64,000 bases of DNA, from the NCBI RefSeq assembly GCF_027587375.1, contig NZ_JAMXIC010000021.1:35874-99873 (forward strand), given 5' to 3'. This DNA is from Arthrobacter sp. B2a2-09 (GTDB lineage: Bacteria; Actinomycetota; Actinomycetes; Actinomycetales; Micrococcaceae). Within the stretch, counting starts at the first letter, position 1, and the number at the start of each line of letters is the position of its first letter. The notes beneath the pieces were generated by a model, which worked only from the letters and a program-made list of their open reading frames with translations, did no database searches and was not told the DNA's origin. The position numbers were made by a program, and so were the translations under genes. Positions 24,990 through 32,936 of this stretch are shown in pieces.

Positions 24990-26222
24990 TCAGGCGACCG
25001 GAGACGCCTCCGGTTCGCGTACGACGTCGGGGGCTGCTTCCGGGGCGATAGCAGACTGCGCCGCTCCCCCAGGCCGGGCCGCTGCCGCGGCGGCGATCAT
25101 GACGAGCAGGGCCGCTGCAGTGATGGCAGCCCCGGCCCAGATCGGCGAGGTGTAGCCCAAGCCCATCGTGATGGTGACGCCGCCCAGCCAGGCGCCGAGG
25201 GCGTTGCCCACGTTGAAGGCGCCGATATTCGCGCCGGAGGCGAGGGTGGGCGCGGTGGCGGCAAAATGCATGACGCGCATCTGCAGGCCCGGCACCGTGG
25301 CGAAGCCGAAGCCGCCCATGAGTGCCAGCGAGAACAGGGTGGCCACCGGGCTCGCGGCGGTCAGGGCGAAGAACACGAGCACCAGCACCAGGCCCGCGAG
25401 GATCACCACGAGGGTTTTATCGATTGATTTGTCGGCCGCTTTGCCGCCGGCAATGTTGCCGACGAACAATCCGGCGCCAAATAGGACCAGGAGCCAAGGG
25501 ACGGCGTGGGGATCGAATCCGGAGACGTCGGTCAGGGTGAAGGCGATGTACGTGAAGGCACCGAACATGCCGCCGAAGCCGAGGATGGTGACGATGATGG
25601 AGAGCCACACCTGGCCGGACTTGAAAGCGCCAAGCTCGCTGCGGAGGCTGCTGGCGTCGGCCCCTTCCTTGGTGCGCTTGGCGCGAGGGACCATGAGGGC
25701 AATGCCGATGAGGGCGACCACGCCGATAATGGTGATGGCCCAGAACGTGGACCGCCAGCCGAGGTTCTGGCCAAGGAAGGTACCGAAGGGAACACCCAGC
25801 ACGTTGGCGGCGGTGAGACCCGTGAACATGATGGCAATGGCTCCGGCCTTCTTGTGGGCCGGGACAAGGCCGGCTGCGACCACTGAGCCGATACCGAAGA
25901 AGGCTCCGTGACAGAGGGCGGCGACAATGCGCCCGATCAGCATGGCCGGGTAGCTGTCCGCGATGGCGGAGAGGAAGTTGCCCGCGATGAACAGGACGAG
26001 GAGCCCGATCAGCACGGGCTTCCGGGGCAAGAGTGTGACCGCCGCCGTGACCAGGAGGGCACCGACAACGACGCTCAGCGCATAGCCGGTGATGAACCAG
26101 CCGGCGGCGGCTTCGCTGACTCCGAAATCGGTGGCAATCTCGGGCAAGAGGCCCATGATGACGAATTCGGTCAAGCCAATGCCGAATCCGCCGAGGGCAA
26201 GGGCGATCAACCCTGCAGGCAT
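24990..26222 (-). CDS. Major facilitator superfamily exporter (DHA1 type)
   Basis: 410 residues with about twelve hydrophobic helices. DHA1-type signals: the first helix GLIALALGGFGIGLTEFVIMGLLPEIATDFGVS in outline, the motif GRIVAALCHGAFFGIGSV in helix 4, and TGLTAANVLGVPFGTFLG in helix 5, the antiporter motif of AraJ/CmlA-like exporters. The ATG follows AAGGAG. It is divergent from a MarR regulator, a standard arrangement for drug or small-molecule exporters controlled by their substrate. The substrate is unknown. The tail after the last helix is Ala/Pro/Glu-rich. Confidence 0.9.
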   Translation of the reverse strand: MPAGLIALALGGFGIGLTEFVIMGLLPEIATDFGVSEAAAGWFITGYALSVVVGALLVTAAVTLLPRKPVLIGLLVLFIAGNFLSAIADSYPAMLIGRIVAALCHGAFFGIGSVVAAGLVPAHKKAGAIAIMFTGLTAANVLGVPFGTFLGQNLGWRSTFWAITIIGVVALIGIALMVPRAKRTKEGADASSLRSELGAFKSGQVWLSIIVTILGFGGMFGAFTYIAFTLTDVSGFDPHAVPWLLVLFGAGLFVGNIAGGKAADKSIDKTLVVILAGLVLVLVFFALTAASPVATLFSLALMGGFGFATVPGLQMRVMHFAATAPTLASGANIGAFNVGNALGAWLGGVTITMGLGYTSPIWAGAAITAAALLVMIAAAAAARPGGAAQSAIAPEAAPDVVREPEASPVA

Positions 26223-26289
26223 GTTGTGCTCCTTTGTGGGGATGGATTCCCGTCAGACTGGAAGTGCGCCGACGAGAACCGTAGAATAT

Positions 26290-26345
26290 TAGTTGCAGAC
26301 GCTGCATACATAGTTGCACACGCCATGTAATTGCGCAAGCAACTA
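26290..26345. promoter_or_regulatory. TAGTTGC repeats between the MFS and MarR genes
   Basis: TAGTTGCA occurs at 26290-26297 and 26311-26318, exactly 21 bases apart (two helical turns), and the inverse GCAACTA at 26339-26345. Together with TTGC-GCAA at 26331-26338 this is a plausible MarR operator set over the two divergent promoters. Confidence 0.5.
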
Positions 26346-26394
26346 CTTTGCGTGCGTCTGGTTTCTTCATCAATCGGCAGGAGTTACGGGAGAC

Positions 26395-26841
26395 ATGGGC
26401 ATCAAGGACGACGCCGTTGAGGTGCGCGCGCAGGGGTGGCGGACTCTCGCTGCCTTGCACGGCAACATCGAGGCGGCACTGGAGAAGGCACTGCAGTCGG
26501 CCGCGGATCTTTCGGTGGTCGAGTACACCGTCCTGGACGCATTGAGCCGCCAGGACGGCTGGCACATGCGGATGCAGCAGCTCGCCAGGGCAACAGCCCT
26601 TTCCAGCAGCGCCACCACGCGCTTGGTGAACCGGCTCGAAGACCGCGCGCTATTGACCAGGATCCTGTGCGCTGACGACCGCCGCGGCATCTACACGGAG
26701 CTTACCGATGCCGGCCAGAAGCTCTTGCTGGCGGCCCGGCCGGTGCACGACGAAACGCTCGCGGAGTCGCTGGCGGCCGCAGAGTCGGTGCCGGAGCTTG
26801 AGCCGCTGGTCAAGGCGTTGGGGGCGTTGCAGGGGGTCTGA
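26395..26841 (+). CDS. MarR-family transcriptional regulator
   Basis: 148 residues from ATG at 26395, preceded by GGGAG. Winged helix-turn-helix of the MarR family: DLSVVEYTVLDALSRQDGWHMRMQQLARATALSSSATTRLVNRLEDRALLTR, in outline, then wing CADDRRGIYTELTDAGQKLL. It probably represses both itself and the divergent MFS gene until a ligand binds. The short acidic C-terminal helix completes the dimer interface. Repeats in the intergenic region are candidate operators. Confidence 0.9.
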   Translation: MGIKDDAVEVRAQGWRTLAALHGNIEAALEKALQSAADLSVVEYTVLDALSRQDGWHMRMQQLARATALSSSATTRLVNRLEDRALLTRILCADDRRGIYTELTDAGQKLLLAARPVHDETLAESLAAAESVPELEPLVKALGALQGV

Positions 26842-26900
26842 GGGCGTTGCTTCGTGGGGCGCGGCGCTTCGCGTGCCTCGTGGGGGGCGCGTGGGCGCGT

Positions 26901-27251
26901 TTAGACCTTTTTGACGACGCTTGACTTGAGCTGCATGGGGCCGAAGCCGTCAACCTTGCAGTCGATGTCGTGGTCCCCCACGCCGTTCACGAGGCGGATG
27001 TTGCGGACCTTCGTACCGACCTTAATGGCCGTGGCGCTCCCCTTGACCTTGAGGTCCTTGATCACGGTCACGGTGTCCCCGTCTGCGAGCACATTGCCGA
27101 CGGCATCCTTGATCTCCGTTGACCCGGCTTCTGCTTCATCAGACACCGTGGGCGACCATTCGTGCGCGCATTCGGGGCAAACCAGCAAAGCGCCCATCTC
27201 GTAGGTGTATTCGCTGGCGCATTCGGGGCAAGGGGGAAGTGTTTCGCTCAC
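26901..27251 (-). CDS. PhnA/YjdM-type zinc-ribbon protein
   Basis: 116 residues from GTG at 27251, the usual length of the family. Zinc ribbon CPECASEYTYEMGALLVCPEC at the N-terminus (two CPEC pairs), then the conserved domain VLADGDTVTVIKDLKVKG, KVGTKVRNIRLV, DHDIDCKVDGFG. Despite the old name alkylphosphonate utilisation protein, the family has no proven role in phosphonate breakdown. It marks the last core-like gene before the accessory island to the right. Confidence 0.88.
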   Translation of the reverse strand: MSETLPPCPECASEYTYEMGALLVCPECAHEWSPTVSDEAEAGSTEIKDAVGNVLADGDTVTVIKDLKVKGSATAIKVGTKVRNIRLVNGVGDHDIDCKVDGFGPMQLKSSVVKKV

Positions 27252-27455
27252 CGTCCAATGATAGTTGGGGTCGGTCCAACACGGAGACGGCGGCCTGGGC
27301 ACACGTAGACGCTCGGCAAGAACCCCGAGATCTCGCGGAATTGAACACGTAGATGGGAACTGCAGACCACTTAATTCTTGGATTTGACCACTTAGACGGC
27401 AAATGTCGGCCATATATTGCCCATGCCCGAGAAATCGAAAGTTGGTGCATGAACC

Positions 27456-27710
27456 GTGCAGTTGCCTACATGGGGCCTCGTCCTAGGCTGGCTGGTCGTG
27501 AGCATATATCTTCGCACGCTGAAGTTCTTCGTACTGATGACAGTTTGTGCCGTGCCTGGGTTAGTCGCGCGTGCTGCGTCGACGCTTTTTGCTGAACCCT
27601 TGCATTTGACGGCAAGTCAACAGGACGGGTTGAACGTCTTCTCTTCTATCTGGATCTACCTGACGCTGATCTTTTTCGTAGGTATTCGGCGAATGACCGG
27701 GACAAGGTGA
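27456..27710 (+). CDS. Possible small membrane protein in an otherwise gene-poor stretch
   Basis: The 683 bases between the PhnA-like gene and the coiled-coil protein gene are less GC-rich than the core and hold no convincing gene. The best reading is this 84-residue one: GTG start, two hydrophobic segments (LGWLVVSIYLRTLKFFVLMTVC without clear loop, and SSIWIYLTLIFFVGI near the end) and a basic end. No ribosome site is obvious and I recognise no family. It may be a remnant of island DNA. Confidence 0.3.
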   Translation: MQLPTWGLVLGWLVVSIYLRTLKFFVLMTVCAVPGLVARAASTLFAEPLHLTASQQDGLNVFSSIWIYLTLIFFVGIRRMTGTR

Positions 27711-27934
27711 GGCTGCCGGCTCGGACACCGTCCGATTCTGCTGGATCATTCTCCTTGCCGAAGTTTCAGGTTCCGTGATTCCGCGGATCCGGAATCTATC
27801 CATTCGAATGATTGAGCAGAATCCGACATCCGAGCGCACACGATCCCATCGGAGCAGCAAATTCCAACGACTACCGGCTGCAACACCAACGCTTAAACGC
27901 GAAAGTCCCGGGTAGCAGGCCAACTCTCCTCGGG

Positions 27935-29191
27935 CTACTTGTTCAGTGCCTTGACTAGGTCGATCACATGCGAAAAGGCAGAGACCGACACCCCGTCCTC
28001 TTTTTCCGTGTTGACGTCAGTGACGTAGCTCTTTCCGAACGCCCTATCAACGAGTTCCAGCCTGGCCGCATCTACCGATGCCTGATCTTCTACATTCGCT
28101 AGGAACGGGCCCATGGTCCGCAGTTCGAGGGCCATGCGTTTGCTTGCCGTTGAGCCGCTGATGAATCGCGCCCCCAGTCGTATCAATACGGTTGCCCCAG
28201 AAGCCGCGATGATGCCGATCGAAAGCCTCGCCGCCAACTGCTGCCATTGCTTCTCAGGCGAACCCGTTTGGTCAACAAGAATCCACAGCAATGGCAGGGT
28301 GGCTAGGATCAGAACCATGGCCCCGGCGCCATACAATCCGAGCCCCCAGCGCTTTGAGTTGGTGGCCTCATTCTCGAAATCGCTAGCCAATTTGCCGGCA
28401 GCGGCTGCACTGGTGATGTTGGCAAACTCTGTTTCTTGCTTTTTCAGGGATTCGAGCATCTTGGAGACCTCGTTGCGAGCCCTTCCAAAGTGCCCCTTGT
28501 GTTCTGCAACAATGTCGGTCCAGTCCTCTTGCCGGTCCTCGATCCATTTCGTGAAATTGAGAGTGTTCTTCTCCTTTAGTTGGTCTATGGATTCAAGACC
28601 CGACTGAATGACAGAGTCCATCCTCGCCTTTTCTGCGTCCACGGATGCCTCGACTACGGAAGCCCGGTTCCCGACGACTTCAAAATGGGCATCCGCTTCG
28701 GTCTTGCGGCTGTCGACATGCCTATTCATGGCTTCAATCGCCCCCGCGAGACCAGCGAACTCGGCTTGCATCTGCTCGATCTGCCTGCGCTGAGCCTGAA
28801 TGAGGTCTTCATACAACGTCTCCATCCGAATGGCCTGTGCCCCGTTCAGGAGCGGCTGAGGCCACGTACCAGCAGCCATCAGTGCGTTCTCCGCGCAGGT
28901 CCGGGCAGTTTCGGAGTAGTGCGCGTAGCCTTGCACACCAGGGTGAGCCCTGAGTTGTTCAACCGATGCGCTGATCTGTTGATGAACGGGCACAAGCATC
29001 AGGTCGTTGACAAACGGACTCATGACAGATGCTGTGCTTCGAAACGATCGAAGATGGTCTGCTATGAACTGAATCCTGTTCAGGATGGTGACCTCATCTC
29101 CCTGGAGAGTGGGGGATATCCTTTCGATCTGGGCCTTCAGTTCGTCACAGACGGTCCAGATTGGAAAGTTTTCGAATTCGCTTTTGAGCAT
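27935..29191 (-). CDS. Coiled-coil protein with a C-terminal membrane hairpin, unknown function
   Basis: 418 residues, not recognised. N-terminal helical domain (residues 1-130). A long heptad-rich part follows at about 130-275, with segments such as DLIQAQRRQIEQMQAEFAGL and KARMDSVIQSGLESIDQLKE. Two membrane helices at about 285-308 (GLGLYGAGAMVLILATLPLL) and 325-345 (LSIGIIAASGATVLIRLGARF) and a cytoplasmic tail end the protein. The layout suggests a membrane-anchored sensor or scaffold. Codons are less GC-biased than in the core genes, fitting acquisition with the island. It stands alone on the minus strand. Confidence 0.75.
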   Translation of the reverse strand: MLKSEFENFPIWTVCDELKAQIERISPTLQGDEVTILNRIQFIADHLRSFRSTASVMSPFVNDLMLVPVHQQISASVEQLRAHPGVQGYAHYSETARTCAENALMAAGTWPQPLLNGAQAIRMETLYEDLIQAQRRQIEQMQAEFAGLAGAIEAMNRHVDSRKTEADAHFEVVGNRASVVEASVDAEKARMDSVIQSGLESIDQLKEKNTLNFTKWIEDRQEDWTDIVAEHKGHFGRARNEVSKMLESLKKQETEFANITSAAAAGKLASDFENEATNSKRWGLGLYGAGAMVLILATLPLLWILVDQTGSPEKQWQQLAARLSIGIIAASGATVLIRLGARFISGSTASKRMALELRTMGPFLANVEDQASVDAARLELVDRAFGKSYVTDVNTEKEDGVSVSAFSHVIDLVKALNK

Positions 29192-29346
29192 GGCGTTTCT
29201 CCGGTTTCACTGATTCTTCGCTCACCTTATTGCCAGCGGTGATCCAATGATGCGGAGACCCGCGGGCGCCGCCGTTCGGGTCTAAACCAATTACCGCTTG
29301 GAATGACCTCTGACGCGCATACGCCCCGTACCTATGTGCCACCCTC

Positions 29347-29694
29347 GTGGCCCCCGCGCAACTTTTGTCTGCCTGCGGTGGCAGACTCTGGCTTGTGGAG
29401 GAAGAGAAGTTCTGGCAGCTGCCACGTTCGCCTGCTCCTACGCCTGTAGTGGTGCCTGTGGATCCTGCGGCCTTGGAAGGTGCGACGAGGGCTAAAGAGC
29501 CGCTGCCTGTGTTCGTGATGCTGGATTATGAGAACGGCCAAAGCCATGAGGTGCCGGCCTTCTCGTACGGGTGGACTAGGGTACACGTGCTGGTGTCGGT
29601 GCCCTGGCCGATGGAGTACTACGAGGGCCGCAAAGAGGTCTGGGTGGAAGCATCCAGGGTGGGGCGCCGGACAATCGACCCCAGGGTGCGTTGA
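29347..29694 (+). CDS. Hypothetical protein of the island
   Basis: 115 residues from GTG, start uncertain; an in-frame GTG about 16 codons later (VEEEKFW) is an alternative. It has a Pro/Val-rich middle and an aromatic C-terminal half (MLDYENGQSHEVPAFSYGWT, VSVPWPMEYYEGRKEVWVE) that looks like a small beta domain. I recognise no family. No signal peptide. It precedes the 252-residue gene on the same strand by 39 bases. Confidence 0.5.
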   Translation: MAPAQLLSACGGRLWLVEEEKFWQLPRSPAPTPVVVPVDPAALEGATRAKEPLPVFVMLDYENGQSHEVPAFSYGWTRVHVLVSVPWPMEYYEGRKEVWVEASRVGRRTIDPRVR

Positions 29695-29733
29695 CCAGTC
29701 GGGCTTGGCGCTTGCCGCCCCTAGTATCATCTA

Positions 29734-30492
29734 ATGGACGCACAGAGGCGGAAGCTGTTCCGGCGCATATTCTTCGACCTGAAATCAATCTGGCTCCACG
29801 GGCCACAACCAACTTCCCTGCAAATAGGCGAGGTCAATCCCGAGGAATTCAACACTTGGTCGTCGATTGCGCTTGCCTGGGGCTGGACGGCTAGAGTGGC
29901 CCGCTCAAGTGAAGCGGCTATTCGCTTGTCAGACGACGGATTCGACGAGGAGGCAGTCCCACTGCTCCGTTCCGCCACGGAGCATGCGATGTGGTTGTGG
30001 TGGATCAGTAAGGACGGCGGCAAAGTGGTGGAAACCCTTCAACGGAAGCAAGCCGCGAGCCTTCAAACCCTAATGAAAGCCCAAGAGATCGGCTGGACGC
30101 TGGACCCTCCAACTCTGGCCACTATTGAAGAAATCATCGCGCAGGCTTCGGAGCGACACAAAGAACTCGACAACTTTGGCCGCCTCTCGCATCTCGCGAA
30201 GAGATACCCGGAAGATCTCGGAAACCTGTATCAGGGCTGGCTAATCGAAACGCAGGTTTCGCATCCCACCATCCAGAGCAGCAGCGGATACTTTGAGGCA
30301 ATTCCTGATAGCCATCCCGACGGACCCGGCTTCAGGCTGACGCACAGGTCCAGCTCCCAGCAGAACAACACTGCTGCCAAGTCGGTTATCGCGTTCCATG
30401 TTGCGCTGACCGCATTCTCTGCGGTGGCAGGGTTGGATGATTATTACTCGCCCAAGCTGAAAAGGATTGATGATCGGGTCGGCCAGTTATGA
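29734..30492 (+). CDS. Hypothetical helical protein, distant resemblance to DUF5677-type proteins
   Basis: 252 residues from ATG. Mostly helical. The stretch DEEAVPLLRSATEHAMWLWWI, with an Arg followed by Glu-His in the next turn, recalls the R-x3-E region of DUF5677-like proteins of mobile and defence-associated regions; this is a weak resemblance from memory. No transmembrane segment and no known catalytic motif. The gene lies in the accessory island and is followed by a small metal-binding protein gene. Function unknown. Confidence 0.65.
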   Translation: MDAQRRKLFRRIFFDLKSIWLHGPQPTSLQIGEVNPEEFNTWSSIALAWGWTARVARSSEAAIRLSDDGFDEEAVPLLRSATEHAMWLWWISKDGGKVVETLQRKQAASLQTLMKAQEIGWTLDPPTLATIEEIIAQASERHKELDNFGRLSHLAKRYPEDLGNLYQGWLIETQVSHPTIQSSSGYFEAIPDSHPDGPGFRLTHRSSSQQNNTAAKSVIAFHVALTAFSAVAGLDDYYSPKLKRIDDRVGQL

Positions 30493-30559
30493 CTAACATC
30501 CTCTCTTCGAATCGGGGCCGGTAGAGTTGGCGCACAATCAGGTCTCAGACGGAGGAAAC

Positions 30560-30721
30560 ATGGGTGCAAATCTGCTGTTCAAGTGTCCTATCAAGGGTTG
30601 CGAGCACGAAGAGGGCTTCCGTCTGGGGATGGGGCAGGAAGACGATCCCACGGCCCACGCTGCATGCCTTCAGAAACTTCGGGAGGAGCATCTCACTCAC
30701 GTCGTCCGGGTTGCTGAGTAG
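30560..30721 (+). CDS. Small putative metal-binding protein (53 residues)
   Basis: Begins at the ATG preceded by GGAGGAAAC, a clear ribosome site. The 53 residues contain CPIKGC near the start and AHAAC plus REEHLTH near the end, so two Cys and several His could hold one metal ion, as in tiny zinc fingers. Its length and conserved-looking ribosome site argue that it is a real gene. The following stretch in the same frame continues open after the TAG stop, which is odd (see the next entry). Confidence 0.6.
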   Translation: MGANLLFKCPIKGCEHEEGFRLGMGQEDDPTAHAACLQKLREEHLTHVVRVAE

Positions 30722-30737
30722 GAGAGACCCGCGATAA

Positions 30738-30923
30738 ATGACAAGGCACCTGGCAAATTTCACATTGGCGATGCATTCTCCGTGGACCTGATCAACGAGG
30801 CAGACTGCCCATCCGCGGGTACCAGAATCGGCTTTCCAGCCGCCTGCATCCTCGATACCGGGCACGACGGCCAGCAATGTCGCAGTCGGCTTCGAGGGAG
30901 CCGTCGTCGAGGTGTGGGACTAA
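30738..30923 (+). pseudogene. Broken small ORF with an apparent single-base insertion
   Basis: A reading frame without a usable upstream start gives DKAPGKFHIGDAFSVDLI and later CILDTGHDGQ, then loses sense. Shifting by one base inside CAGCAATGTC restores HVAVGFEGAVVEVWD and a TAA stop at 30921. The upstream ATG at 30738 is also one base out of frame. Two indels in under 200 bases indicate a degraded gene rather than a translated one. No family recognised. Confidence 0.45.
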
Positions 30924-30965
30924 CTCGGTCTTTCGGGCCGCACCTTCACTGCTACGCTCGCCCGT

Positions 30966-31898
30966 GTGGATAGAGACTACCTTCCTGCGGAAATCAAAAG
31001 GGCTGTCAGGCAACGCTGCGGATTCGGCTGCGTCCTGTGCGGGTCTCCCGTGTTCGACTACGAGCACATCGAAGGATACGGGAAAACCGGACATGATCCG
31101 GACAAGATGACTCTGCTGTGCCCGATGCACCACCGGGAGAAGACAGCGAAACGCCTTCCAGTCGCACGAGTGCGCAAGGCCAACAACAACCCCTTCAATA
31201 AAGCTCGCAACTTGGGCTCGCGGCATCCGTTGTATTTTGACGGAAGCTCGCTCACAGTGGCTCTGGGTACCCTAAAGGTTGAATGGGCGGACTATGCGCC
31301 CAAGGCTTCGGCGATTGAGGTGGATGGCGAGCCCGTCATCCACGTGGCGTTCGTCGACGGTTCGATTTCCCTTGACCTCCTTGTGCGTGACGCCGACAAC
31401 CGTCCCCTCCTGGTGGTTCGTGATGGCGAGCTTAGGCACGCCGTTTCCACATGGGACGTCGCATTCGAGGGGAGGACTCTTATCGTGAGGCGTGCTCTCG
31501 GGGACGTCGTGCTTCGGATTAGGCTGATGCCTCCTGATCGGATTGTTATCGAACGCGCAGAGATTTGGTGTCGCGGCGTCCTGATCCGGATTGGAAAAGC
31601 TTGTCAGCAGGGCGGTGGCATCGAGGTCGCAAACAGTGGGTTTGCCCTTCACAACGGAACTGTTAAAGGCAATCGACTGCTGCTTGCTGTCGGGGACTAT
31701 CTGGGTTATGAAGGCCAGCTACTGACAAACGCTATACCGCAGAGGTGGTTAGGCGGCGTGCCAGCCAAGCCGGGAACCTTTTCTAAAAAGGGTGGAGGGC
31801 AAAGGGTGAATTACACGAACCCCGAATTCCTTGATGATTGCCTTGCCTTTGCAAGGAACGGCTTCTTGGCCGATGCGCTGTGGGGTGTGACCCGTTAA
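30966..31898 (+). CDS. HNH endonuclease with a beta-rich C-terminal domain
   Basis: 310 residues from GTG. N-terminal HNH domain (residues about 10-65): RCGFGCVLCG with the first Cys pair, DYEHIEGYGKTGHDP with catalytic His, and LLCPMHHREKT with the second Cys and His. The remaining about 220 residues are rich in short strands (LVVRDGELRHAV, TLIVRRALGDVVLRIRL, GVLIRIGKACQQGGGIEVANSGFALH) and look like a repeated beta structure, perhaps a recognition domain. Substrate unknown. It sits in the accessory island between the broken ORF and the dead integrase, and two hairpins follow its stop. Confidence 0.8.
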   Translation: MDRDYLPAEIKRAVRQRCGFGCVLCGSPVFDYEHIEGYGKTGHDPDKMTLLCPMHHREKTAKRLPVARVRKANNNPFNKARNLGSRHPLYFDGSSLTVALGTLKVEWADYAPKASAIEVDGEPVIHVAFVDGSISLDLLVRDADNRPLLVVRDGELRHAVSTWDVAFEGRTLIVRRALGDVVLRIRLMPPDRIVIERAEIWCRGVLIRIGKACQQGGGIEVANSGFALHNGTVKGNRLLLAVGDYLGYEGQLLTNAIPQRWLGGVPAKPGTFSKKGGGQRVNYTNPEFLDDCLAFARNGFLADALWGVTR

Positions 31899-31954
31899 GG
31901 CAGAGAAGCTGTACAGGCATGCGTCCCCCGTGCCGGGACGCATAGCCAGCACGC

Positions 31955-31993
31955 GATGGCCCTCCACAGTCTGTCTCTAGAGGGCCATCTTTT
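31955..31993 (+). terminator. Terminator after the HNH gene
   Basis: GATGGCCCTC (31955-31964) pairs with GAGGGCCATC (31980-31989), followed by TTTT. A second hairpin just before it, ATGCGTCCC (31919-31927) with GGGACGCAT (31935-31943), makes a tandem pair. Confidence 0.75.
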
Positions 31994-32016
31994 GGTTCAG
32001 TTCTCCGCCACACACC

Positions 32017-32674
32017 GTCATATGGGAGCCCGCACAGGTCGGAGCCTTCCTGGATGTCGCCTCTGAGCACCGGCTCGGCGCCCTGTTCGAACTCGCCATG
32101 TTTACCGGCATGCGCCGAGGCGAACTGCTAGGCCTACGGTGGACAGACATCGACCTGCCCAAACGAGTCATCACAGTTCGGAACAAGAGGGTTCAAACTG
32201 CTGGCAGGATCCTGGACCAGGGCACGAAGACTGGACACGGGTGAGCGATACGTTGACCTAGACGATCGTTGGACCGGGGCGCTGATCGGCTGGCAGATCC
32301 AACAGGCCGCGAAACGGAAAATCGGTCAGGAGGCCTATGAGGCGTCCGGGTATGTGTTCACCATGGAAGACGGACGCCCGCTGAAACCGCGGTACGCGAC
32401 CAAACTCTTTGAGAGCCTCCGCGTATAGGCGGGCCTGCCGAAGCTGACGTTCCACGGCCAACGCCACGAATACGCCTCACTGATGGTCGCCGCTGAGGTA
32501 GACATCGCCGTCGTGTCCAAGCGGCTGGGTCACAGCTAGATCAGCATCACGTCAGATATCTACGGACACCTGATCGGTTCCGCATCACGCAATGCAGCCG
32601 AGAATGCCGCTGCATTGGTACCGGCGAAAAAGCCGCTGCACCCACTGCACTCAAAAGCCCCAATTTCGACTTGA
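32017..32674 (+). pseudogene. Tyrosine-recombinase integrase remnant
   Basis: C-terminal catalytic half of a phage/island integrase. Readable from WEPAQVGAFLDVA through LFELAMFTGMRRGELLGLRW (first catalytic Arg), then a one-base insertion near 32242 shifts the frame to ERYVDLDDRWTGALI. In the second frame TAG stops at 32426 and 32537 interrupt TFHGQRHEYASLM (His-x-x-Arg box) and VVSKRLGHS. The Tyr region (ISITSDIYGHLIG) is still visible before the final TGA at 32672. The N-terminal arm- and core-binding domains are missing. It ends 58 bases from the 3' end of tRNA-Pro, the usual place for an integrase. Dead, so the island is fixed. Confidence 0.9.
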
Positions 32675-32682
32675 GGGCAAAG

Positions 32683-32730
32683 GAAAACCGCCCCACCACC
32701 GAGATACTTCCCAGTGATAGAGCGGTTTTC
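32683..32730 (-). terminator. Terminator downstream of tRNA-Pro
   Basis: GAAAACCGC (32683-32691) and GCGGTTTTC (32722-32730) are complementary across a 30-base loop, three bases after the tRNA 3' end as read on the minus strand. The U-rich arm favours termination of the tRNA transcript. Confidence 0.55.
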
Positions 32731-32732
32731 AT

Positions 32733-32809
<77 letters not shown>

Positions 32810-32936
32810 TCAGTCCTGCCGTTCTCCGCCTAGATTTTCACCTAAGCAGTCCGGCCGAACCACCTCAAAAAGCTTACACGATGTTCGAGGTTCTCAATGA
32901 CACCTTGGCGGGTGTCATCTGTGATGCGCGTCTCAA

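Noticed and set aside
27380..27387. GGATTTGA match to the tRNA-Pro 3' part as the left attachment site
   Set aside because: Only eight bases match; this length is expected by chance over several hundred bases.
32897..32918. ATGACACC...GGTGTCAT hairpin as the terminator of der
   Set aside because: Only an 8-bp stem with no U-run on the minus strand; too weak to list as a feature.
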